A DNA stretch of 64,000 bases. Origin: Bacteroidia bacterium. GTDB taxonomy: Bacteria; Bacteroidota; Bacteroidia; Chitinophagales; UBA2359. The stretch is from the NCBI GenBank assembly GCA_030427245.1, contig JAUHXA010000004.1:124001-188000 (forward strand), in the 5' to 3' direction. The translations under genes and the position numbers were made by a program. Shown here in pieces: positions 42,738 to 51,842 of this stretch. The notes below the pieces were generated by a model that was not told where the DNA came from, searched no databases, and saw nothing but the letters and a program-made list of their open reading frames with translations. Positions within the stretch are counted from its first letter, which is position 1; every line of letters begins with the position of its first letter.

Positions 42738-45392
42738 CTAATCAGGAGGATTATCGAACTCATCACTGGGTTCGGGAGTTTGATTATTTTCTCTAAAAAG
42801 GCTGTCTGATAAGGCATTATTTCTGTTCGAGGTATCTTCTTGTGGAACATAAGGCTCATACTGTAATACAATCGGTTCTTTAGCGTATTTTCGACCATTC
42901 CGATACTCGTATTGAGGAGATTGAACACCATCATCAATCCGCACACCTGGCACTATATAACCTCCATTTCGGTGTCGAGTATTCACAGGAATAAGGCTAT
43001 AAGTATTGTTGTCGTAGTAAATCGTATCGTAGTAAAAAGTATCACTTGGCATATACATTTCGCAATCCATCGCCCAAACAAGCGTGTCAGGTAAAGCCTT
43101 GAAGTAAGATTTTTCCAAAGGTTTGAATTCAGATGTTTCGTAGAGTTTTTGGAAAAATTTACCGAAAATCGGCAATGCTGTACTTGCGCCCTGTCCCAAA
43201 CTCAAATTACGAAAACGCACTCTACGGTCTGCGCCACCCACCCAAGCTCCTGCTACTATATCAGGGGTAAATCCCATAAACCAACCATCTGTTTGGTCTT
43301 GTGTTGTTCCCGTTTTTCCTGCCAAATCCGTCCAAAGTTTGTATTTGTAGCGAAGCCTTACCGCTGTCCCTTTTCGGGTCACTTCTTGCAGCATTTTTTG
43401 CATTTGATAGGCGGTAGCTTCCGAAAAAGCAAGGGTATCCGCAGGTGCAATGCTGTCTTCAAAACTTGCAATTAAATTTCCATTTCGGTCTTCAATGCAC
43501 TCTATGTAAACAGGTTCGATGTGCTGACCAAGGTTCGCAAATGTTCCATACACCTCTACCATTTCCTTCAATGACAAATCGGCTACTCCCAACGCCAAAG
43601 AAGGTACAGGAGGGATTTCGGATTTTACGCCCATCGCTTTTGCGAGATTTGCCACGCTGTCAATGCCCGAACGCATAATCAATTCTGCTGAAACGGTATT
43701 GATGGAATTGACCAAGCCGCCTGTTAGTGAATACATACCTCCATATTCTTCATCTGCATTGCCTGGCGACCAATCCTCATATAATTCATAAATTCGCTGG
43801 TAATTGTCAATGTATTCACAAGCTGGAATCCCACTTTCGAGTGCATTCGCATAGACGATGGGTTTGAAAGTAGAACCTACTTGACGTTTGGAAGTGATGT
43901 GGTCGTATTTGAAGTAGCGGTGATTGATTCCACCCACCCATGCTTTTATCTTACCCGTTTTGGCTTCCATCGCCAAAAAACCTGCATGTAAAAATCGAAT
44001 ATAATGTTTGACAGAATCCAATGGAGTCAATAAAGTATCTCGATTTCCTTCCCAATGAAAAACGGTCATATTGCGAGGCACTTCAAAGGTCTTCAAAGCC
44101 TCTTCTGGCGACAATCCTGAAGCCCGCAAATTCTCGTATCTATCCGAATGTCTAACCGCAGCATCTACCAAATCTGTCGCATCTCCCCAGGGCATTTTAC
44201 CATCCCAATGTTCATCGAAGAGCTTTTGAAGCTCGGTCATTTGTTCACTAACAGACTCTTCGGCTATCCTTTGCATGGTTTCATTGAGGGTCGTGTGAAT
44301 TTTTAGCCCATCGGTATAAAGATTGTAGCGGCGACCATCAGCAGTTAGGTGATTCTTACACCATTCGACCAACTCCAAACGCAGTTGTTCTCGGAAATAG
44401 GTCGCCAAACCTTCATTGTGATTTTCGGTCGTATAATTCAATTTTAAAGGCAAAGCCTTGTACTTCGCTGCATCTGCCTCACTTAGGTAGTCATTCTTTG
44501 CCATTTGCTGCAAAACGACATCTCTACGCCCTTTAGCACGTTCTGGATGTAGGCGGGGATTGTAATACGTAGTTGCCTTCAACATTCCAATCAATAAAGC
44601 CGCTTCGTGAGTATCCAACTCAGCAGCCGTTTTTTTGAAAAAACGTTTGGAGGCCGCTTCAATACCAAATACATTTCCTCCAAAAGGAACAGTGTTGAGG
44701 TATAGTTCCAATATTTTATCTTTGGAGTACATGGATTCAATACGTTGGGCAACAATCATTTCCTTGATTTTGCCAACTGGTAATGTCATCAAACCATGTC
44801 TTTGTCGGGGATATAAATTTTTGACCAATTGTTGGCTAATCGTACTTCCTCCACCAGAGCTTTCTTTTTGGAGCATGATGGTTTTGACAGCTACACGAAC
44901 CAAACCTCGATAGTCAATTCCACTGTGTTGGTAAAATCGTGAATCTTCTGTGGCGATTAGGGCATTGACCACATTGGGAGAGATATTGTCGAGCGTCATA
45001 GAGGTGCGGTTCTCTACGTAATATTTGCCAATTAAGACATTGCCCTCTGCATAGATTTCTGAAGCTTGGGCATTGTCAATTTGTTGTAAATCTGCTTGTT
45101 GAGGTAATTTCCCGTAGGCTTCAAAATACACTGCTGCAATCAGACTTACGACCATTACCCATCCCACAAAAAATGCAATTCCCAATCCCATTACTACCTT
45201 TGAAAGGCGGGGATAATTTTCTTTAAAACCTTGGAGCTTTTGGCGGATTTGGGTTTGTAATTCTTGTATTTTTGATGCAATTGTTGCCAAATTGTTGGTT
45301 TTTTTGTTGGGTGCAAAGATACCAAGATATTGTAATAAAGGAGATGAGTTGGTAAAATGTTTTATAGACTTGACAATTTGAATCTGAGTCAT
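42738..45392 (-). CDS. Class A penicillin-binding protein 1A (copy 2)
   Basis: 884 residues, architecture as copy 1 and clearly its paralogue. A longer cytosolic N-terminus, then a membrane segment (about 66-90), GT51 domain (ATEDSRFYQHSGIDYRG; GGSTISQQLVKNLYPRQ), transpeptidase motifs STFK (GSTFKPIVYANALES), SIN (GGLVNSINTVS) and KTG (AGKTGTTQDQTDGWF). In place of the charged coiled coil it has an unstructured C-terminal extension (about 770-884) rich in Tyr, Pro, Asn and Asp. All catalytic motifs are intact, so both copies should be active. The two PBP genes are probably a local duplication with diverged tails. Confidence 0.95.
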   Translation of the reverse strand: MTQIQIVKSIKHFTNSSPLLQYLGIFAPNKKTNNLATIASKIQELQTQIRQKLQGFKENYPRLSKVVMGLGIAFFVGWVMVVSLIAAVYFEAYGKLPQQADLQQIDNAQASEIYAEGNVLIGKYYVENRTSMTLDNISPNVVNALIATEDSRFYQHSGIDYRGLVRVAVKTIMLQKESSGGGSTISQQLVKNLYPRQRHGLMTLPVGKIKEMIVAQRIESMYSKDKILELYLNTVPFGGNVFGIEAASKRFFKKTAAELDTHEAALLIGMLKATTYYNPRLHPERAKGRRDVVLQQMAKNDYLSEADAAKYKALPLKLNYTTENHNEGLATYFREQLRLELVEWCKNHLTADGRRYNLYTDGLKIHTTLNETMQRIAEESVSEQMTELQKLFDEHWDGKMPWGDATDLVDAAVRHSDRYENLRASGLSPEEALKTFEVPRNMTVFHWEGNRDTLLTPLDSVKHYIRFLHAGFLAMEAKTGKIKAWVGGINHRYFKYDHITSKRQVGSTFKPIVYANALESGIPACEYIDNYQRIYELYEDWSPGNADEEYGGMYSLTGGLVNSINTVSAELIMRSGIDSVANLAKAMGVKSEIPPVPSLALGVADLSLKEMVEVYGTFANLGQHIEPVYIECIEDRNGNLIASFEDSIAPADTLAFSEATAYQMQKMLQEVTRKGTAVRLRYKYKLWTDLAGKTGTTQDQTDGWFMGFTPDIVAGAWVGGADRRVRFRNLSLGQGASTALPIFGKFFQKLYETSEFKPLEKSYFKALPDTLVWAMDCEMYMPSDTFYYDTIYYDNNTYSLIPVNTRHRNGGYIVPGVRIDDGVQSPQYEYRNGRKYAKEPIVLQYEPYVPQEDTSNRNNALSDSLFRENNQTPEPSDEFDNPPD

Positions 45393-45469
45393 AGCTTGAT
45401 GTTATTCATATATACCCATTTCCAACTTTCTTTTCTTGCTGCTCGTCTCCGATTTCCGACTTCTAACCT

Positions 45470-45790
45470 TCAAAAATGCACCGCCAACCAAATACAAGGC
45501 GGTTCGCTACTTGTATAGATGACCCGATGTTTGCGTTTTGCTTCAATAAAAACAAAATCCCCTGCCTCCAATTGAAGAGTATCTCCTTCTTTGTGGTCAA
45601 ACAATAAGGTGGCTTTTCCCTGCAATAAAACCACCCATTCGTCTTTTTCTTGGTCGTACCATTCATTTTCAGGAGTGATTTGTCCCGTTGAGATGATGCG
45701 TTCTATCAGCACGCTTTTTTTTTGAAGAAGGGTTTCGAAGATTTCTTCTTTTGAAGGAGTGGGGAGTTGGAAGATGTTTTTGGAGATCAT
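45470..45790 (-). CDS. Cupin-domain protein
   Basis: 106 residues, a single cupin barrel: the first cupin motif appears around EWYDQEKDEWVVLLQGKATLLF (named by its ends) and the second as LEAGDFVFIEAKRKHRV (about 74-90). The metal-ligand set is incomplete: only one clear His (His88) with Glu/Asp residues, so metal binding is uncertain. No signal peptide. Function unknown; small cupins like this are often isomerases, dioxygenases or sensors. Confidence 0.82.
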   Translation of the reverse strand: MISKNIFQLPTPSKEEIFETLLQKKSVLIERIISTGQITPENEWYDQEKDEWVVLLQGKATLLFDHKEGDTLQLEAGDFVFIEAKRKHRVIYTSSEPPCIWLAVHF

Positions 45791-45926
45791 TTTTGATGTT
45801 GTTTAAAGGTATATGCCAAAATATATTTTTTCAAGTAAAAGTAACCTCTAATTTTGGAGAAAGAGGAACTCAAAAGCAAATGATTAGCGAGTTGGTGAAA
45901 TAATCACAATTCATCCATCTTTTTCG

Positions 45927-45934
45927 TACCTTTG
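45927..45934 (+). promoter_or_regulatory. -7 box for the DUF6089-uppS-bamA operon
   Basis: TACCTTTG, followed by cgccc, is a textbook Bacteroidota -7 element, 65 nt before the DUF6089 start codon. No clear -33 box was identified. Confidence 0.6.
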
Positions 45935-45999
45935 CGCCCGCTTAATTACAACATTTAGACATGGCACTCGTTAAAGGGAGTGAACCATAAATTAGTTAT

Positions 46000-46851
46000 A
46001 TGTTTGTTAAAAAAATGAAATGGATAGGAGTATTGATGCTGACACTTTTGTTATCAAACTCCTCTTTTGCACAATCAAATTACGCATCTGCACAGCACTC
46101 CGAAGTCGGTCTTTGGTTGGGTTCTGGCACTTATTTTGGAGACCTCAATCGTGATTTTAGTTTCAAAAAAACAAAACCTGCGCTTGGCTTACTCTATCGT
46201 TTTCACTACAATGAGTATGTTTCTTTGAAGGCAGGCATCGGAATGACTTGGTTGGCTCACGCCGATTCTCTTTCTGACAATCCTTTTCAAAAGGCACGAA
46301 ACCTTAGTTTTAAAACTTCGCTTATAGAGGCATCTGGGCAAATTGATTTGCACTTCAACAAATTTCGTCCTGGCGATCCAAAACATGCTTTCACGCCATA
46401 TCTTACCATTGGCTTATCGGCCTTTTACTTCAATCCCAAAGCAGAATTTGAAGGTGAAACCTACAATTTACAAGCATTGGGTACGGAAGGACAACAGAAC
46501 AGCGACTTTTCGGGTAGAAAGCCCTATCGAAAGATACAGATGGCGATTCCGATTGGTGTAGGTATCAAACAGTGGATGAATGGAAATTGGACCTTCTTTT
46601 TTGAGGTAACGTATCGAAACGCTTTGACGGATTATTTAGACGATGTTAGTTTGACCTATGTAGATCCTTTCTTGTTGGGAGATGGAACGATTGCAGCAGC
46701 GTTGGCAGACCGTTCGCTTGAAGCAGGAAATGTACGTATTGGAGAAGCAGGACGACAGAGAGGCGATAGTGTGACCAATGACGGCTACTTGATGGTCAAT
46801 GCTGGAATTACTTTTGTTATTTTTAACCGAAAATGTATCACTCCAAGGTAG
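46000..46851 (+). CDS. DUF6089 outer-membrane beta-barrel protein
   Basis: 283 residues. Signal peptide about 1-25 (LTLLLSNSSFAQSNYA). The mature protein alternates hydrophobic and polar residues and starts with the HSEVGLWLGSGTYFGDLNRD block typical of the DUF6089 family, which precedes uppS and bamA in many Bacteroidota. Several aromatic strand ends (GLLYRFHYNEY, FTPYLTIGLSAFYFNP) point to an outer-membrane barrel. It ends with a conserved YLMVNAGITFVIF strand. An alternative start, MKWIGVLM, is 5 codons further in. Role presumably in envelope biogenesis; not known. Confidence 0.85.
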   Translation: MFVKKMKWIGVLMLTLLLSNSSFAQSNYASAQHSEVGLWLGSGTYFGDLNRDFSFKKTKPALGLLYRFHYNEYVSLKAGIGMTWLAHADSLSDNPFQKARNLSFKTSLIEASGQIDLHFNKFRPGDPKHAFTPYLTIGLSAFYFNPKAEFEGETYNLQALGTEGQQNSDFSGRKPYRKIQMAIPIGVGIKQWMNGNWTFFFEVTYRNALTDYLDDVSLTYVDPFLLGDGTIAAALADRSLEAGNVRIGEAGRQRGDSVTNDGYLMVNAGITFVIFNRKCITPR

Positions 46852-46857
46852 GTATCA

Positions 46858-46944
46858 GAGGAGAGGAGTCAGGTGTCAGGACACATATCAATACACGTAG
46901 TAATGAAAAATTTCTGACACCTCGCACCTAACTCCTCTCGCCTC
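46858..46944 (+). repeat. Long imperfect hairpin between DUF6089 and uppS genes
   Basis: The 5' arm gagaggagtcaggtg (46861-46875), followed by tcag (46876-46879), pairs with the 3' arm (46914-46940, ctgacacctcgcacctaact and following bases). The 3' arm carries a 7-nt insertion. It is too long and bulged for a simple terminator, and transcription must continue into uppS; it may adjust operon expression. Confidence 0.65.
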
Positions 46945-46958
46945 AGAAAATTCAAAAA

Positions 46959-47699
46959 ATGGCTTCTTCAATTCTTGACAAAATCGACAAAGACAAATTG
47001 CCCAAACATATTGCAGTGATTATGGATGGCAATGGACGATGGGCAAAAGAGCGTTTTGGTAGAAATCGGATGTTTGGTCATGCCAAAGGGGTGAAAGCTG
47101 TCCGTGAAACGACAGAAGCCTGTGCTGAATTGGGCATTCCCTACCTTACACTCTATGCTTTTTCAACCGAAAATTGGGGCAGACCTGTCGAAGAAGTTGG
47201 TGCACTAATGGATTTGTTAATTAAGACTATCCAAGTTGAAACTAAGCAACTTTACGAGAACAATATCCGTCTTAATGCCATAGGAAACATCGAGTCACTG
47301 CCCAAGAAATGCTACGATGGATTGATAGAAGCAATGAACAAGACCAAAGACAATCAACACATGACCTTGACTTTGGCATTGAGTTACAGCGCAAGGTGGG
47401 AAATCACCGAAGCCACTAAACGCATTGCCCAGGATGTTCAATCTGGAAAATTGGAAGTTGATTCGATAAACGAACAATTGATAAACAATTATCTAAGTAC
47501 TTGGAATATTCCTGATCCTGATTTGTTGATTCGCACAAGTGGAGAACAGCGAATCAGCAATTATTTGCTTTGGCAAATTGCCTATTCTGAATTGTATTTT
47601 ACGCCTAAATATTGGCCCGAATTCAACAAGGAAGAATTTTACAAGGCCATATACGATTACCAACAGAGGGAAAGACGGTATGGCAAAGTTTTACAATGA
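46959..47699 (+). CDS. uppS: Isoprenyl transferase (undecaprenyl diphosphate synthase)
   Basis: 246 residues, cis-prenyltransferase making C55-PP for cell-wall carriers. Conserved region I HIAVIMDGNGRWAKER with the catalytic Asp (about 22-24), then HAKGVKAVRETTEACAELGI, the YAFSTENWGRP block, and region V RTSGEQRISNYLLWQIAYSELYF, where the WQxAYxEL diphosphate motif is intact. Cytosolic or membrane-peripheral. It precedes bamA by 66 bp, a conserved Bacteroidota order, with an 11-bp stem hairpin in the gap. Confidence 0.96.
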   Translation: MASSILDKIDKDKLPKHIAVIMDGNGRWAKERFGRNRMFGHAKGVKAVRETTEACAELGIPYLTLYAFSTENWGRPVEEVGALMDLLIKTIQVETKQLYENNIRLNAIGNIESLPKKCYDGLIEAMNKTKDNQHMTLTLALSYSARWEITEATKRIAQDVQSGKLEVDSINEQLINNYLSTWNIPDPDLLIRTSGEQRISNYLLWQIAYSELYFTPKYWPEFNKEEFYKAIYDYQQRERRYGKVLQ

Positions 47700-47716
47700 T
47701 GAATTAATGAATGAAT

Positions 47717-47747
47717 GAATTTTGAATAGATTTTTCATTCAAAATTC
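47717..47747 (+). repeat. Hairpin between uppS and bamA
   Basis: gaattttgaat (47717-47727) and attcaaaattc (47737-47747) are perfect 11-bp complements with a 9-nt loop, followed by more attcaaa units. All AT-rich; no T-run, so not a terminator. Confidence 0.65.
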
Positions 47748-47765
47748 AAAATTCAAAATTTAACT

Positions 47766-50456
47766 ATGAATAGATTATTGACACTTACTTTACTACTGTC
47801 GACAATTGTGATGACTTTTTCACTTCAATTGAAGGCACAAGAGATTATAGATTATCGTACACCTAAGACTTATGAAATTGGGGGAATTACCATTTCAGGA
47901 ACGGAATATCTTGATGAAAATGTATTGATTAGTTTTTCAGGATTGAATGTTGGAGATAAATTGACGATTCCTGGAGACGATGTTCCAAATGCCATTAAAA
48001 AATTGTGGAGACAGGGACTTTTTGCGGATGTGAAAATCTATGCTACCCGCATTATCAACGATGTTATTTTCCTCAATATTGAACTCAAAGAAAGGGTTCG
48101 TCTCTCCAAATACCGCTTCAAAGGGGTGAAAAAAGCAGATGAGGAAAATCTAAAAGAATCGGTTGGTTTGATTCGTGGACGCATCATCAATCAAAACCTA
48201 CTGAACAATGCCAAAAATTCTATTCTAAAATATTACACCGAAAAAGGCTATCTCAATGTTGAAGTTGATATAGAACAGGCAAAAGATACGACTTTTACCA
48301 ACCGAGATATGTTAACTTTAACGGTGAAACGAGGCGATAAGGTCAAAATCAATGACATCGTAATAAATGGAAACAAAAATCTGAGTAATAGAAGAATCAA
48401 AAAACGAATGGGCGGAACAAAAGAACGCAACCGCATCAAAACCAATTTCTTCAAAAAAATATTCAAAGACCTCAAAGATGAAAGCATTGGTAGTGCTTTG
48501 GGAAATATCTCTCTTTCTCAAACAGCCGACTATATTGATGCCAATGTCATTCGCTTCAAACCGTTCAGCTCTTCCAAATTTATCGAAGATGATTTTGAAG
48601 ACGACAAAAAAGCCATCATTGACTACTACAACTCCAAAGGATACAGAGATGCCCAAATTATTTCAGACACCTTATACTCTGTTGATAAAAAGAATGTGGT
48701 CGTAGAATTAAGAATTGAAGAAGGTGAAAAATACTATTTTAGAGACATTGCATGGCGAGGCAATAGTAAGTATACAGATGAACAATTGGCCGCAATTTTG
48801 GGAATTGAAAAAGGAGACAGCTACAATCTTGAACTGTTGAACAAACGCCTTCAATTGGATCCAAATGGACAAGACATCGGTTCTCTGTATATGGACGATG
48901 GTTATTTGTTTTTCCAAATAACCCCTGTTGAAAAATCCGTCGAAAACGATTCGATTGATTTGGTAATCAACGTATATGAAGGCCCACAGGCAACGGTAAA
49001 TCGAATCATCATCAAAGGAAATACTAAAACCAACGAGCATGTGATTCGCCGAGAATTACGTTCTGTCCCTGGTGCAAAATTTAGTAGAAGCGACTTGATT
49101 CGTTCTCAACGTGAAATTGCCAATTTGGGTTATTTTGACCCTGAACAAATTGGCATCACCCCTCTCCCAAACCCTCAAAAAGGAACTGTTGACATTGAAT
49201 ACAGTGTGGTAGAAAAATCAACTGACCAATTGGAGTTGTCCGCAGGCTGGAGTGGAAATAGTGTAGTAGGTAGCCTCGGGGTAGCCTTCAATAACTTTTC
49301 ATTGAAGAATATCTTCGATAAAAGTGCTTGGCATCCGCTACCAAGTGGAGATGGACAGCGACTATCGGTGCGCTACCAATCAACAGGCCGCCGCTTTCAA
49401 AGCCTCAACTTTTCTTTTACCGAACCATGGTTGGGTGGAAAACGTCCAAATGCATTGACGGTGAGCGTTTTCAATTCTCGCTATCGTCAGTTGGATTCTC
49501 AAAACTCTATTTATGGTAGTAGTATTTATGGAGGAATTGATGAAGGAAACATCATAGGCAGTTTGGATGTTTCGGGCGCAAGCATCGGTTTAGGTCGTAG
49601 GTTGACTTGGCCTGACGATAACTTTAGTTTGCAGTTGGCATTGAATTACCAACGCTTCAAACTGAACAATTGGCGATCATTTCCACAGTTTATCATCCAA
49701 AATGGATTCATGAACAACGTTAATCTAACAGCTTCGTTGGGACGTTATTCGATTGACAATCCCATCTTTCCACGTATAGGCTCTAACATCTCTCTAACAT
49801 TGCAGGTGACTCCCCCTTATTCTCAATTCAATGACAAGGACTATACAACTCTAACGAGCAACGAAAAATATAAATGGGCTGAATATCACAAGTGGAAATT
49901 CAAGGCCGAATGGTACACGCCTATTGTTGGCAAATTTGTTTTGAAAACAGGCATCAAAATGGGATTGATGGGTTTCTTTGACGAAAGTATTGGTTACTCA
50001 CCATTGGAAAGATTTGAAGTAGGTGGGGATGGCGTTGCCAACTTCGACTTATTGTTTGGTAAAGAAATAATAGCATTGAGAGGATACGAAGTAGAGGATG
50101 TAATGGGTGCAAGAAATTCCTCAACGACACCTGTTGAAGAACAAGCAGGCTTCCCATTTTATTCAAAATACACAATGGAAATACGCTATCCTTTAAGTCT
50201 GAATCCAAGCTCTACAATTTATGCTTTGACCTTTTTGGAAGGAGGAAATGCGTGGAAAAACATCAAAGAATTCAATCCACTTGAAATTAGGCGTTCCGCA
50301 GGAGTTGGACTCCGAATTTTCTTACCAATGTTTGGTACTCTGGGCTTTGACTATGGATTGGGCTTCGACAAACAACCCGATTCATCTGTCAGTACCGACA
50401 GCTATTTGTCGAGATATGGTAAGTTCAGTGTAATTTTAGGAGTAGAACCAGAATAA
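47766..50456 (+). CDS. bamA: Outer membrane protein assembly factor BamA
   Basis: 896 residues. Signal peptide about 1-25 (ends LKAQE). Five POTRA domains (about 35-440; recurring patterns such as IKGNTKTNEHVIRRELRSVPGAKF) precede a 16-strand barrel (about 470-896). The barrel contains the VGLRIFLPMFGTLGFDYGLGFD strand near the end (named by its ends) and the Arg of the lid loop 6 motif in the VRGYE-like FGKEIIALRGYEVEDVMG (canonical VRGF). The BAM complex inserts outer-membrane proteins. The length is above E. coli BamA (810), as is usual in this phylum. It is followed by a long perfect palindrome and then three skp/ompH genes. Confidence 0.96.
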   Translation: MNRLLTLTLLLSTIVMTFSLQLKAQEIIDYRTPKTYEIGGITISGTEYLDENVLISFSGLNVGDKLTIPGDDVPNAIKKLWRQGLFADVKIYATRIINDVIFLNIELKERVRLSKYRFKGVKKADEENLKESVGLIRGRIINQNLLNNAKNSILKYYTEKGYLNVEVDIEQAKDTTFTNRDMLTLTVKRGDKVKINDIVINGNKNLSNRRIKKRMGGTKERNRIKTNFFKKIFKDLKDESIGSALGNISLSQTADYIDANVIRFKPFSSSKFIEDDFEDDKKAIIDYYNSKGYRDAQIISDTLYSVDKKNVVVELRIEEGEKYYFRDIAWRGNSKYTDEQLAAILGIEKGDSYNLELLNKRLQLDPNGQDIGSLYMDDGYLFFQITPVEKSVENDSIDLVINVYEGPQATVNRIIIKGNTKTNEHVIRRELRSVPGAKFSRSDLIRSQREIANLGYFDPEQIGITPLPNPQKGTVDIEYSVVEKSTDQLELSAGWSGNSVVGSLGVAFNNFSLKNIFDKSAWHPLPSGDGQRLSVRYQSTGRRFQSLNFSFTEPWLGGKRPNALTVSVFNSRYRQLDSQNSIYGSSIYGGIDEGNIIGSLDVSGASIGLGRRLTWPDDNFSLQLALNYQRFKLNNWRSFPQFIIQNGFMNNVNLTASLGRYSIDNPIFPRIGSNISLTLQVTPPYSQFNDKDYTTLTSNEKYKWAEYHKWKFKAEWYTPIVGKFVLKTGIKMGLMGFFDESIGYSPLERFEVGGDGVANFDLLFGKEIIALRGYEVEDVMGARNSSTTPVEEQAGFPFYSKYTMEIRYPLSLNPSSTIYALTFLEGGNAWKNIKEFNPLEIRRSAGVGLRIFLPMFGTLGFDYGLGFDKQPDSSVSTDSYLSRYGKFSVILGVEPE

Positions 50457-50469
50457 AATTTAATAACAG

Positions 50470-50508
50470 TTTTCAAGTTCAAACTCAAATTGAGTTTGAA
50501 CTTGAAAA
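50470..50508. terminator. 39-nt near-perfect palindrome after bamA
   Basis: The left arm 50470-50488 (ttttcaagttcaaactcaa) and right arm 50490-50508 are 19-bp perfect complements with a 1-nt centre. It lies 13 bp after the bamA stop. No long T-run on either strand beyond tttcc, so it may work as a partial terminator or mRNA 3' stabiliser for the upstream operon. Confidence 0.72.
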
Positions 50509-50587
50509 TTTCCTTAGTTTCCTCTTAAACTTTCCACTCTACCTAAAAGTCCTACTATTGAATAATTATCAATTTAAAACCTTTTAT

Positions 50588-51106
50588 ATGAAAAAAATAG
50601 CTTTTTTATTATCATTTGTTTTATTCATATCTTTTACAGCTCAGGCACAGAGTGTTGGAATTGTGGATACCAAACAAATTCTCAATGAAGTACCTGAGTA
50701 CAACGATGCTCAAAAGCAACTGGATCAAATCGTGGATGGCTGGCGCAAAGAAATCGAGCAAAAGCACAAAAACATAGATGAAATGTATCGATCCTATCAA
50801 GCTGAGCAAGTACTGCTATCTGAAAATGAACGCACTCGAAGGGAAGAAGCGATTGTGACGAAAGAAAAAGAGATGCGAGAGTTTCAGAAAAATAAGTTTG
50901 GACCAGAAGGAGAATTGTTTCAAAAACGACAAGAACTCGTTCAGCCGATTCAAGACGATGTATATAAAGCCATCGAGCAAGCAGCCAAAAAGAAGAAAAT
51001 TGACATCGTTATAGATAAGTCAGAAGGAGCTGCCATATTGTTTTTCACCCCTCAATATGATATGACTTCATCTGTATTAAAAGAATTAGGTATTTCTACC
51101 AATTAG
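50588..51106 (+). CDS. Skp/OmpH-family periplasmic chaperone (first copy)
   Basis: 172 residues from the ATG at 50588 (MKKIAFLLSFVLFISFTAQAQ); an upstream in-frame ATG at 50558 adds ten residues before the signal peptide and is not preferred. Signal peptide about 1-21. The mature part has the OmpH start (QSVGIVDTKQILNEVPEY), a long coiled-coil (about 40-130, E/K/Q rich) and the conserved C-terminal IDIVIDKSEGAAILFFTPQYD. Skp holds unfolded outer-membrane proteins for BamA, encoded just upstream. Confidence 0.93.
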   Translation: MKKIAFLLSFVLFISFTAQAQSVGIVDTKQILNEVPEYNDAQKQLDQIVDGWRKEIEQKHKNIDEMYRSYQAEQVLLSENERTRREEAIVTKEKEMREFQKNKFGPEGELFQKRQELVQPIQDDVYKAIEQAAKKKKIDIVIDKSEGAAILFFTPQYDMTSSVLKELGISTN

Positions 51107-51166
51107 CCTTACTTTTGCACTCACTTTTTACTTATAAACAAGAAATTTAATTTGCAAATGTAAGTA

Positions 51167-51197
51167 AGAAACTGTATTTAACAACTTCGCAGTTTCT
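51167..51197 (+). terminator. Weak hairpin after the first skp gene
   Basis: agaaactg (51167-51174) and cagtttct (51190-51197) form an 8-bp stem with a 15-nt loop, followed by ctta rather than a clean T-run. It may give partial termination. Confidence 0.5.
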
Positions 51198-51221
51198 CTT
51201 ATCTAAATTTTAACAATCAAT

Positions 51222-51734
51222 ATGAAACGTGTATTAAAATTCTTAATGTTAGGTTGTTGCTTTTTCATGGTAACAAACTTAATGGCACAAAAATTTGGGC
51301 ATACCAACAGTATCGAGCTTTACAGCAGTTTATCTGAGTGGAAAGCTGCCGAAAAACAGTTGGAAACTTATGCTCAACAACTTCAAAAGCAATTGAAAAC
51401 AGAAGAAGAAGCCTTTTACAAAGATTTGCAAACCTTCCAACAGAATGCTAAGGCTGGTGTCCTTTCTGAAGCAGACATTGAAAAACAATATCCTGTTTTC
51501 CAACAACGTGAGCAAAATTTGCTAAAGAAACAACAAGAAGCTCAGCAAAAAGCTTCAAAGAAAGAATTAGAGTTGTTTGGTCCTATCAAAGACCGAGTAA
51601 ACAATGCAATCAAAGCAGTGATGAATGATGGCAATTATGCCTATATTTTTGACATTGCTCAAGGAGTAATTGTACCAGGTCCTTCGGGAGAAGATGTAAC
51701 GTCTAAAATAAAATCAAAAATGGGTGCTCAATAA
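51222..51734 (+). CDS. Skp/OmpH-family periplasmic chaperone (second copy)
   Basis: 170 residues. Signal peptide about 1-22 (ends LMAQK). The mature part is shorter at its N-terminus (FGHTNSIELYSSLSEW replaces the usual VGxVDxxxIL), then a coiled coil (about 45-125) and the C-terminal YAYIFDIAQGVIVPGPSGEDVTSKI. The last motif is nearly identical to that of the third copy, so these two are closest relatives. Separated from copy three by a strong terminator. Confidence 0.9.
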   Translation: MKRVLKFLMLGCCFFMVTNLMAQKFGHTNSIELYSSLSEWKAAEKQLETYAQQLQKQLKTEEEAFYKDLQTFQQNAKAGVLSEADIEKQYPVFQQREQNLLKKQQEAQQKASKKELELFGPIKDRVNNAIKAVMNDGNYAYIFDIAQGVIVPGPSGEDVTSKIKSKMGAQ

Positions 51735-51774
51735 TCCCAAAAATTGATTATCTTTCTTTTCATTCCAAATTTTG

Positions 51775-51813
51775 AACCTAACAATGCTCTAAATAGGCAC
51801 TGTTAGGTTTTTT
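51775..51813 (+). terminator. Intrinsic terminator between second and third skp genes
   Basis: aacctaaca (51775-51783) pairs with tgttaggtt (51801-51809); a mismatch and three more pairs (tgc/gca) extend the stem. A T-run follows to 51813. It separates the third copy from the upstream cluster, so that gene likely has its own promoter or relies on read-through. Confidence 0.87.
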
Positions 51814-51842
51814 CAGTTTTTATATTTGAACAAACTATCGCA

